From: Chitinophaga niabensis
Lineage (GTDB): Bacteria > Bacteroidota > Bacteroidia > Chitinophagales > Chitinophagaceae
Assembly: GCA_017849435.1 (NCBI GenBank)
Contig: JAFIGY010000009.1
Coordinates: 1 to 64,000 of the forward strand
Reading direction: 5' to 3'
DNA length: 64,000 bases
Shown: piece by piece, positions 8,984 to 15,725 of the stretch
How the letters are laid out: the number at the start of each line of letters is the position of its first letter
Numbering within the stretch: position 1 is the stretch's first letter
Notes under the pieces: model-generated
Told to the model about the DNA's origin: nothing
Seen by the model: the letters and a program-made list of their open reading frames with translations, nothing else
The model's database searches: none
Made by a program: the position numbers and the translations under genes

Positions 8984-9088
8984 CACATCCCGTTGAATAA
9001 AATCGAATTAACAATTTAGCCTTGCCGGATGCATTGCAGGGTTAAATTGTTTTTCGTTTTTTTACGGCTTCCACATCAACATCTACTT

Positions 9089-9886
9089 ATGAATTCCATT
9101 CGTATTGCCCTGCTGGCGCTGGCATTGAGCGCATGCTCCACCGGAAGAAAGGCTGCTACTGCGGAAACCCGCAGCATCAACGTGCTCACCTACAATATTC
9201 ATCACGCTAATCCGCCTTCCGTAAAAGATAAAATAGACATCCCGGCGGTTGCCAAAGTGATTAACGCCGTGCAGCCCGATCTCGTAGCCCTGCAGGAAAT
9301 AGATGTATACACCACCCGCTCTGGTAAAACATTGCATCAGGCGGAAGCTTTAGGGAAAGCCAGCGGGATGCACGTGTTTTTTGCGAAAGGGATCGACTTC
9401 GGTGGTGGCGAGTATGGTATCGCCATCCTTTCCCGTTACCCCATCCTTGAAACCAAACGTTATCCGCTCACCACCATCCCCGGTACCAATGGTGAACCAA
9501 GGGCGCTGGCAACTGTGCTGGTGGCTCTGCCCGACAATCGACGTCTGCTGATGGCCTGCACGCACCTCGATGCGCAACGCAGCGATTCTAACCGTCTCGT
9601 ACAGATCCGCGAAATCATGAACATCCTGCAACAACAGCCGCACCCTGTAATCTTAGCAGGAGATCTGAATGCAGCCGTTGGCAGCGGTGTGATCCGCACG
9701 CTGGACGAACATCTTACCCGCAGCTGTGAACGCTGCGCACCCACCATTCCGATGGATCATCCGCGCGAATGCATAGATTTCATCAGTTTTAGCAAGGAAA
9801 AGTTTATGGTGGAGAAACACGCGGTGATAGATGAAAAGTACGCGTCCGATCACCTGCCCGTGAACGCTGTATTGCGTTTGAAATAA
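9089..9886 (+). CDS. Endonuclease/exonuclease/phosphatase family lipoprotein
   Basis: 265 residues from the ATG at 9089. That start gives a lipoprotein signal (MNSIRIALLALALSACSTG, lipid Cys ~16); the in-frame ATG at 9029 adds 20 residues that spoil it. The EEP fold is clear: NVLTYNIHHA at the first strand, LQEID (metal Glu), the active-site THLDA, AGDLNA, and DHLPV at the end (catalytic His). Members are metal-dependent phosphodiesterases acting on nucleic acids, phosphoinositides or sphingolipids. The compact size and lipoprotein signal suggest an envelope-attached enzyme. The substrate is not predictable. Confidence 0.9.
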   Translation: MNSIRIALLALALSACSTGRKAATAETRSINVLTYNIHHANPPSVKDKIDIPAVAKVINAVQPDLVALQEIDVYTTRSGKTLHQAEALGKASGMHVFFAKGIDFGGGEYGIAILSRYPILETKRYPLTTIPGTNGEPRALATVLVALPDNRRLLMACTHLDAQRSDSNRLVQIREIMNILQQQPHPVILAGDLNAAVGSGVIRTLDEHLTRSCERCAPTIPMDHPRECIDFISFSKEKFMVEKHAVIDEKYASDHLPVNAVLRLK

Positions 9887-9970
9887 AATAAGTGTTGGGA
9901 TATCCTGATATTATTTTTAAATTAACAGCACCCGGAAAACCATGACTACTAAACTATAAACGCAAACAGC

Positions 9971-11356
9971 ATGACAGAGAATTCCAACAACAACTCCCGC
10001 CGCGGCTTCCTCACCAAACTGGCCAAAGGCGTTGTAGGCGCATCCCTGCTGCCAAATATCATTACGGCTGCTGATCGCAGAAGAAGCCTCGAACAGCTGT
10101 CCAGGCCCAAAACGAACTACAGCGCTAATGATCAGATACAGATCGCGCTGATCGGCGCGGGTGGTATGGGTACTGCCGATGCGGGCACTGCCATACAGGT
10201 GCCCGGTGTAAAGCTGGTCGCTGCCTGCGACCTGTATGACGGTCGCCTCACCGATGCAAAAAAGAAATGGGGCAGCGATATCTACACCACCCGTGATTAC
10301 AAAGAAATACTCGAGCGTAAGGATATCGACGCCGTGATCATCGCTACGCCCGACAGCTGGCACAAGGATATTTCCGTGGCTGCCATGAACAAAGGCAAAA
10401 GCGTTTACTGCGAGAAGCCAATGGTGCACGATATTTCCGAGGGCGCTGCCGTGGTGGAAGCACAGCATAAGAATAAAGTGGTATACCAGGTAGGCAGCCA
10501 GGGCGTCAGCTCACTCGGAAATGAAAAAGCCCGTCAGTTGCTGAAAGACGGCGCCATCGGGCAACTCAACTATGCGGAGGGTTTCTGGGCGCGGATGTCG
10601 CCATTCGGGGCATGGCAGTATCCCATTCCTGCGGATGCGTCACCCGCTACCGTTGGCTGGGATACATTCATCGCCAACAATACCAAACGCGCCTTCGACC
10701 CGCTGCGTTTCTTCCGCTGGCGGAATTACAGGGATTATGGCACCGGTGTTTCCGGTGATCTGTTCGTGCATCTGTTTTCCAGTTTGCACCTGGTAACAGG
10801 CTCTGTTGGTCCGGAGAAGATCATGGCCACAGGGGGGCTTCGTTATTGGAAAGACGGCCGTGAAGTGCCCGATGTGATGCTCGGGATGTTCGATTATCCG
10901 CAAACCGATATCCATCCTCCCTTCAACCTCTCCCTCCGCGTGAACTTCGTGGATGGCACCGGTGGCACCAACTATTTGCGCATGGTGGGCAGCGAAGGCT
11001 CCATGACAGTGGAATGGGATAAAGTAACGCTGTATCGCAACAAGACTTACGCTGCTACAGATGATCCGTTGTTGAAAACAAAAGCGCAGAAAGACAGCGG
11101 TAAACAATACGTGTATGAGCGGAAAGACATGCTGCCGCCTGACAAGATGGAATATGTAGCCGAAGAAGGATACAAAGGCGCGCATTTCGATCATTTCTAC
11201 AATCTTTTCAACGCCATGCGCAACAACGGTAAAGTGAGCGAGGACGCACTGTTCGGCTTCCGCGCCGCAGCGCCCGCACTGTTGTGCAACGACAGCTATT
11301 TCCAGAACAAGATCATGTATTGGGATCCGAAGAATCTGAAAACCATCAACAAATAA
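9971..11356 (+). CDS. Gfo/Idh/MocA family oxidoreductase with Tat signal
   Basis: 461 residues. The N-terminus has a twin-arginine motif (SRRGFLTKLAKGVVGASLLP, residues ~9-28), so it is exported folded with bound NAD(P). The Rossmann motif is QIALIGAGGMGTADAG near residue 57, and the EKP motif (YCEKPMVHD) marks the catalytic Lys of the family. The C-terminal region has the usual alpha/beta dimerisation sheet. Many secreted members oxidise sugar hydroxyls. It lies 15 bases before a DUF1080 lipoprotein, a pairing that fits 3-keto-sugar chemistry: oxidation at C3, then cleavage. Exact substrate unknown. Confidence 0.92.
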   Translation: MTENSNNNSRRGFLTKLAKGVVGASLLPNIITAADRRRSLEQLSRPKTNYSANDQIQIALIGAGGMGTADAGTAIQVPGVKLVAACDLYDGRLTDAKKKWGSDIYTTRDYKEILERKDIDAVIIATPDSWHKDISVAAMNKGKSVYCEKPMVHDISEGAAVVEAQHKNKVVYQVGSQGVSSLGNEKARQLLKDGAIGQLNYAEGFWARMSPFGAWQYPIPADASPATVGWDTFIANNTKRAFDPLRFFRWRNYRDYGTGVSGDLFVHLFSSLHLVTGSVGPEKIMATGGLRYWKDGREVPDVMLGMFDYPQTDIHPPFNLSLRVNFVDGTGGTNYLRMVGSEGSMTVEWDKVTLYRNKTYAATDDPLLKTKAQKDSGKQYVYERKDMLPPDKMEYVAEEGYKGAHFDHFYNLFNAMRNNGKVSEDALFGFRAAAPALLCNDSYFQNKIMYWDPKNLKTINK

Positions 11357-11371
11357 TAAACAGAAGATACT

Positions 11372-12154
11372 ATGAAAAGATTCATGCTCCCCGCATTCTG
11401 CATTGCAGCGATGGCGGTAGCTTCCTGCGGCAACAGCAACAGGCAGAATGACAAAAAAGATTCCGTGGCCATCGGCAGTGAGAACAAAGCCACCACAGAA
11501 GCGCCTGTGAACGTACTCACGGACGCGGAAAAAGCGGATGGCTGGAAATTGCTGTTCAACGGCACCAGCCTTGATGGATGGCGCGTTTACAAGAACAAAC
11601 CAACCAATACCTGGGGTGTGGCAGACGGTACCTTGCACTGCACCGGCAGCGAAACGGATAAAAGCGATATGCGCGGTGATCTTATCACCAGTGATCAGTT
11701 CGACAATTTTGAGCTGGAAGCAGACTGGAAGATCGCGCCGAAAGGCAACAGCGGTATCCTGTATCTCGTTACAGAAGAATTTGACGCACCGTATATGAGC
11801 GGTCCCGAATATCAACTGATCGACGATGTGAACTTCCCCGAAAAACTGGAAGACTGGCAGAAATCAGGCGCCAATTACGCGATGAACCCGCCTTCCAAAC
11901 TGGCAGCCAAACCCGTTGGAGAATGGAACCATACCCGCATCGTGCTGAACAAGGGCCATGTAGAACACTGGCTGAATGGTGAGAAAGTAGTGGATACAGA
12001 GATGTGGACCGATGAGTGGAAGAAGCACAAAGCCACCGGTAAATGGAAAGATTACAAGGGTTATGGAGAAGCGAAGAAAGGCCATATCTGTCTGCAGGAT
12101 CACGGCAGTGAAATATGGTTCAGGAATGTGAAGATCAAAGAACTCAAGAAGTAA
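11372..12154 (+). CDS. DUF1080 lipoprotein (3-keto-disaccharide hydrolase family)
   Basis: 260 residues. A lipoprotein signal covers 1-19 (AAMAVASC, lipid Cys 19) and is followed by a Ser/Asn/Lys linker. The concanavalin-like jelly-roll of DUF1080 begins near residue 53 with GWKLLFNGTSLDGWRVYKNK, a signature start of this family, and includes GNSGILYLV and GPEYQLID. PF06439 members have been linked to cleavage of 3-keto-glycosides. It directly follows the Gfo/Idh/MocA oxidoreductase that could supply the 3-keto group and is closed by a strong terminator. Confidence 0.9.
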   Translation: MKRFMLPAFCIAAMAVASCGNSNRQNDKKDSVAIGSENKATTEAPVNVLTDAEKADGWKLLFNGTSLDGWRVYKNKPTNTWGVADGTLHCTGSETDKSDMRGDLITSDQFDNFELEADWKIAPKGNSGILYLVTEEFDAPYMSGPEYQLIDDVNFPEKLEDWQKSGANYAMNPPSKLAAKPVGEWNHTRIVLNKGHVEHWLNGEKVVDTEMWTDEWKKHKATGKWKDYKGYGEAKKGHICLQDHGSEIWFRNVKIKELKK

Positions 12155-12159
12155 GCATA

Positions 12160-12193
12160 AAAAAGGGATGTTCGTAACAGAACATCCCTTTTT
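12160..12193. terminator. Bidirectional terminator between the DUF1080 gene and sod
   Basis: A perfect 13-bp stem pairs 12160-12172 with 12181-12193, plus one further C-G pair, closing on a 6-base loop (GTAACA). A-rich and T-rich flanks let it act for both converging genes. Confidence 0.9.
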
Positions 12194-12208
12194 GCTTTTC
12201 AGGAATTT

Positions 12209-12802
12209 TTAGAATCTTTTGCTGACCGCATCCCAGTTTACCACGTTCCAGAACGCTGCCAGGTATTCGGCACGGCGGTTCTGATATTTCAGGTAATAGG
12301 CATGCTCCCAAACATCCACGCCAAGAACGGGTTTGCCTTTTGCTTCAGCAACATCCATCAGCGGATTGTCCTGGTTAGGCGTAGAAGTGATCTCCAGTTT
12401 GCCGTCTTTTACGATCAGCCATGCCCAGCCTGAACCGAAGCGGGACACGCCGGCTGCATTAAACTTTTCTTTGAAAGCATCAAAAGAACCGAAAGTACTG
12501 TTGATCGCTTCCGCCAGCTTGCCGGAAGGAGCACCGCCGGCTTTGGGGGCCAGGCTTTCCCAGAAGAAGCTGTGGTTCCAGTGTCCGCCACCGTTGTTCC
12601 TTACAGCTGCACTGATGGAACCTGCTTTGGCCACCAGTTCTTCGAGTGTTTTGTGCTCATTCTCCGTACCAGCAATAGCCTTGTTCAGATTGTCAACATA
12701 AGCCTGATGGTGCTTACCATGATGTATTTCCATCGTCAGCTTGTCGAAATGCGGTTCCAGCGCATCGGAAGCGTAAGGCAATGCAGGAAGTGTAAAAGCC
12801 AT
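12209..12802 (-). CDS. Superoxide dismutase, Fe/Mn type
   Basis: Converts superoxide to oxygen and hydrogen peroxide. 197 residues from the ATG at 12802; a TTG two codons further out is not needed. The opening [16 protein letters not shown] is the canonical start. Metal ligands are visible: His in [10 protein letters not shown], His in WNHSFFW, and Asp/His in [12 protein letters not shown]. Sequence alone does not settle Fe against Mn. No signal peptide is seen, so it is probably cytoplasmic. A very good promoter lies upstream, and the gene ends in the shared terminator. Confidence 0.96.
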   Translation of the reverse strand: MAFTLPALPYASDALEPHFDKLTMEIHHGKHHQAYVDNLNKAIAGTENEHKTLEELVAKAGSISAAVRNNGGGHWNHSFFWESLAPKAGGAPSGKLAEAINSTFGSFDAFKEKFNAAGVSRFGSGWAWLIVKDGKLEITSTPNQDNPLMDVAEAKGKPVLGVDVWEHAYYLKYQNRRAEYLAAFWNVVNWDAVSKRF

Positions 12803-12847
12803 ATACAATTTTTTATGGGTTTATGAATTGTTTTTCAATCAGAAGAT

Positions 12848-12879
12848 CAAATTTACAGTCTAATGTGTGAATTGTCAAA
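12848..12879 (-). promoter_or_regulatory. Bacteroidota promoter for superoxide dismutase
   Basis: Read on the minus strand: TTTG (12879-12876), 20 bases, then TAAATTTG (12855-12848). Both elements match the Bacteroidota consensus with near-ideal spacing. The predicted leader is about 40 bases. Confidence 0.7.
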
Positions 12880-12952
12880 CCCATTATCAGGTGTTAATGA
12901 CGCTTGGATATATGGGTATTTCTTTTATATTTACATAAAGGTGTTATAACGG

Positions 12953-12971
12953 ATACTTAGCATTTAAGTAT
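12953..12971. repeat. Inverted repeat upstream of the PAS-LuxR gene
   Basis: ATACTT (12953-12958) and AAGTAT (12966-12971) form a perfect 6-base dyad around 7 bases, about 55 bases before the regulator's ATG. It is positioned to act as an operator, possibly autoregulatory. Confidence 0.35.
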
Positions 12972-13024
12972 ATTCGTATAGTATTCATCGTTAGTTTTCA
13001 CTATTGTTTGTTTAAAACATAAAT

Positions 13025-13726
13025 ATGCAGGACATGGGCACAGAACCACGCGATTCTCAGGATGCGCTGATATCGGAGAATGCGCATTTGAAGGGCCGGC
13101 TGAAGCATTTGGAGGCGATCATTGATAAGATGCCGGCAATGGTTTATACGTCCAACAACTCCAGAAAATCAGTCAACTGGTGCAACCGGAGTTTAACGGA
13201 AACGTTTGGCTATTCCCTCGAAGAGATACTTACCCTTGGCAGACAATTCTTCAAAGAGATCACACATCCGGACGATGCACCTATCCTCGACATTTCCCAG
13301 CAATCCTTCCGGGACAGGAAGCCGATCTTCGGTGGTATCCTGCGGGTGCGCAAGCGGGATCAGGAGGAATGGTTCTGGGTAGTAGGATTGGGCATTCCTT
13401 TCACATTCGATACGCAGGGGAATGTAGAGGATGTGATCTGCGTATTCCTCGATTTTACCAATGCGATAGATACCAGCAACCAGATCAGCGAAGCGCTGCG
13501 GGAAGTGCTGCGCCGCAGGAACGAAGATGTTTTGAACAAACTGACGGCAAGAGAGAAAGATATTTTCATACTCGCCGCCCGCGGTCACAACAACAAAGAG
13601 ATAGCGGAAGAGCTCAACCTCAGTCGCTATACCGTAGAAACCCATCGTAAGAATATCCGTCTCAAATTAAAGGTCCGGAATACGCCGGAACTCGTAGCCC
13701 TGGCCAAACAGATCGGTTTGCAATAG
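13025..13726 (+). CDS. PAS domain LuxR-family transcriptional regulator
   Basis: 233 residues. A short helix precedes a PAS domain at ~25-150 (MPAMVYTSNNSRKSVNWCNR, then GYSLEEILTLGR and ITHPDD; the PAC part includes GLGIPFTFDTQG). The C-terminal HTH at ~170-230 reads LTAREKDIFILAARGHNNKE, then LSRYTVETHRKNI, a clear GerE/LuxR DNA-binding domain. There is no receiver domain, so the signal is probably sensed directly by the PAS domain; the ligand is unknown. Palindromes lie on both sides of the gene. Confidence 0.9.
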   Translation: MQDMGTEPRDSQDALISENAHLKGRLKHLEAIIDKMPAMVYTSNNSRKSVNWCNRSLTETFGYSLEEILTLGRQFFKEITHPDDAPILDISQQSFRDRKPIFGGILRVRKRDQEEWFWVVGLGIPFTFDTQGNVEDVICVFLDFTNAIDTSNQISEALREVLRRRNEDVLNKLTAREKDIFILAARGHNNKEIAEELNLSRYTVETHRKNIRLKLKVRNTPELVALAKQIGLQ

Positions 13727-13832
13727 CTGCAACAAATAATAGTTTTTTATTATTGATAATCAGAATACATATTTGGAATCCTAATTTGTAACAGTACTCA
13801 AACCCTTGAAAAAGCGTTGTTTTACCCATTAA

Positions 13833-13856
13833 AAAATACCCAAGCTTGGGTATTTT
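13833..13856. repeat. Perfect 24-bp palindrome between the PAS-LuxR and J-like genes
   Basis: The 12-base half site AAAATACCCAAG (13833-13844) is followed at once by its exact complement (13845-13856), with no loop. Without a loop it would be a poor terminator hairpin, and no T tract follows, so a dimeric protein-binding site is favoured. Related GGGTATT and TACCC words occur at 12914-12920 and 13823-13827. Confidence 0.55.
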
Positions 13857-13942
13857 CCAGCGTTTCAAACTCCAGTAATTTAGTAGCCGGAATTTACAAC
13901 GGAGTTCATTTCGATAGTTTTTTTTAGGTAACACTTATCACT

Positions 13943-14152
13943 ATGATAACCGAAGAAAAGGCCTATGATATCCTGGCGCTGGATCATTCCGCCACACCTG
14001 AAGAGATCGCAATAAGGTACCAGGCATTAAAGGACCAGTATAAAAAAATCAAGGACGAAACGGAAGATCTGAAAACCCGGTTAGCCTATCAATTGAAACA
14101 GATTGAACTGGATGACGTGTTCATTTACCTCCGCAAGTGTCAAAAGATATAA
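13943..14152 (+). CDS. Small protein resembling a J-domain lacking HPD
   Basis: A 69-residue protein. Residues 5-35 (KAYDILALDHSATPEEIAIR, then YQALKDQYKKI) follow the helix I/helix II pattern of DnaJ J-domains (Y..L.L...AT..EI...Y..L...Y). At the place of the invariant HPD tripeptide it reads KKI. The remainder is helical and charged, with no second J helix evident. Without HPD it should not stimulate DnaK ATPase, so it may be a J-like adaptor or just a similar helical pair. It stands alone downstream of the 24-bp palindrome. Confidence 0.6.
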   Translation: MITEEKAYDILALDHSATPEEIAIRYQALKDQYKKIKDETEDLKTRLAYQLKQIELDDVFIYLRKCQKI

Positions 14153-14265
14153 ATACAAGACAGTCATTCATTGTTTGTTCTCACCCTAGCCACAACAGTT
14201 CCGGTCTTACATCCGCATGTTTGGAAACCCTGCTGCCGTAATACATTACCATGATCTGTAGTGAA

Positions 14266-14303
14266 GGATTTTAGTTACATTTATGTTTAAATCCTTAAAA
14301 TCC
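14266..14303 (+). promoter_or_regulatory. Inverted repeat in the SPFH gene leader
   Basis: GGATTTTA (14266-14273) and TAAAATCC (14296-14303) pair perfectly. The flanking GTAGT and ACTAC extend the stem past a bulge. It ends 8 bases before the ATG, so it could occlude initiation or serve as an operator. Confidence 0.35.
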
Positions 14304-14311
14304 ACTACACC

Positions 14312-15256
14312 ATGGATAATGTTTTCCTTTATGTTCTTATTGGCTTCCTCGCCATCGTTGTACTTTCTTCTTTTGTAACGGTACAACAGGGTACCGTAGG
14401 CGTAACCACCATTTTCGGGAAATACAACCGGATCCTTTTCCCGGGACTTAATTTCAAGATCCCTCTTATCGAAAAGATATTCAAACGCATTTCCATCCAG
14501 AACCGTTCCGTGGAGCTGGAATTCCAGGCCATTACCATAGATCAGGCGAATGTGTACTTCAAGGCCATGCTGCTTTACTCCGTGCTGGACCAGGAAGAAG
14601 AGACGCTCAAGAACGTGGCGTTCAAATTCATGGACGAACGTAGTTTCATGCAGGCCCTCATCCGCACGATCGAAGGTTCCATCCGCGGATTCGTTGCCAC
14701 CAAAAGGCAATCTGAAGTGCTGGGCCTCCGCCGGGACATCACCGAGCACGTAAAGGAGCAGATCGATGTAACGCTGGAGCAGTGGGGCTTTCATTTGCAG
14801 GACCTGCAGATGAACGATATTACATTCGATGATGCCATCATGCGTTCGATGGCGCAGGTGGTGGCTTCGAATAACCTCAAAGCCGCTGCAGAGAACGAAG
14901 GTCAGGCTTTGCTCATCACAAAAACCAAAGCAGCGGAAGCGGAAGGGAATGCGATCAAGATCGCGGCGGAAGCGGAAAGACAGGCCGCTCAATTGCGCGG
15001 GCAGGGTGTTGCGTTGTTCCGCGAGGAAGTAGCGAAAGGGATGACCATGGCAGCAAGGGAAATGCAGCAGGCGAACCTGGATACTTCCGTGATCCTCTTT
15101 TCTATGTGGGTGGAAGGGATCAAGCATTTCTCGGAGAATTCAAAAGGAAACGTGATCTTCCTGGATGGCTCTTCGGAAGGAATGGAAAGAACGATGAAAG
15201 AATTGATGAGCCTGCATCAATTGACACATGCCGGGCAACAGGAATCCGGTAAATAG
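14312..15256 (+). CDS. SPFH/Band 7 membrane protein
   Basis: 314 residues. An N-terminal membrane anchor covers ~3-22 (VFLYVLIGFLAIVVLSSFV). The SPFH domain follows (VQQGTVGVTTIFGKYNRILF, then GLNFKIPLIEKIFKRISIQN), and an Ala/Glu-rich coiled coil spans ~200-260 (AAENEGQALLITKTKAAEAE). Such proteins build large ring or cage scaffolds on the inner membrane and often control proteases or membrane domains. No NfeD or FtsH partner is adjacent. It is monocistronic and ends at a bidirectional terminator. Confidence 0.9.
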   Translation: MDNVFLYVLIGFLAIVVLSSFVTVQQGTVGVTTIFGKYNRILFPGLNFKIPLIEKIFKRISIQNRSVELEFQAITIDQANVYFKAMLLYSVLDQEEETLKNVAFKFMDERSFMQALIRTIEGSIRGFVATKRQSEVLGLRRDITEHVKEQIDVTLEQWGFHLQDLQMNDITFDDAIMRSMAQVVASNNLKAAAENEGQALLITKTKAAEAEGNAIKIAAEAERQAAQLRGQGVALFREEVAKGMTMAAREMQQANLDTSVILFSMWVEGIKHFSENSKGNVIFLDGSSEGMERTMKELMSLHQLTHAGQQESGK

Positions 15257-15257
15257 T

Positions 15258-15290
15258 AAAAGCGGGAAGGATACTTCCCGCTTTTTATTT
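15258..15290. terminator. Bidirectional terminator between the SPFH gene and tadA
   Basis: A perfect 12-bp stem pairs 15258-15269 with 15274-15285 around the tetraloop GATA and is followed by TTATTT. It overlaps the tadA stop codon. Confidence 0.9.
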
Positions 15291-15725
15291 TCTTCTGGCC
15301 GCAAAAAAATCTTTCACCATCTTCAAACTCTCTTCCCCGCAAATCCCGCTTTCTACTTTGGTTTTCGGGTGAAAGGGCGTTTTGTCGCCTGTAACCCTGC
15401 GATAGCCGTTCTTCTCATCCGGCGCCGCATATACGATGCGCCCGATCTTGCTCCAGTAGAGCGCCCCCGCGCACATAACGCAAGGTTCCAGGGTCACGTA
15501 CAGGGTGGCTTCCATGAGATATTTTGCGCCGAGGTAATTGAATGCCGCCGTTAACGCGATCATCTCCGCATGTGCTGTACAATCGTTCAGCATTTCAACC
15601 TGATTGAATCCTCTTCCGATGATCTGGCTGTTCATCACCACTACCGCACCGATTGGAACTTCTCCTTTCTCCTGCGCCTTGCGGGCCTCTTTCAGGGCCT
15701 GCTGCATGAAATATTCATCGTTCAT
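15285..15725 (-). CDS. tadA: tRNA-adenosine deaminase (nucleoside deaminase)
   Basis: Zinc enzyme that deaminates the wobble adenosine of tRNA-Arg(ACG) to inosine. 146 residues. The HAE motif (His52, Glu54 in CTAHAEMIAL) and PCVMC (Cys82, Cys85) supply the proton-shuttle Glu and the zinc ligands. The length and the EVPIGAVVV start fit TadA better than free-base deaminases, although some guanine deaminases look alike. Its start overlaps the ligA stop by 4 bases, implying coupled translation. Confidence 0.9.
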   Translation of the reverse strand: MNDEYFMQQALKEARKAQEKGEVPIGAVVVMNSQIIGRGFNQVEMLNDCTAHAEMIALTAAFNYLGAKYLMEATLYVTLEPCVMCAGALYWSKIGRIVYAAPDEKNGYRRVTGDKTPFHPKTKVESGICGEESLKMVKDFFAARRK

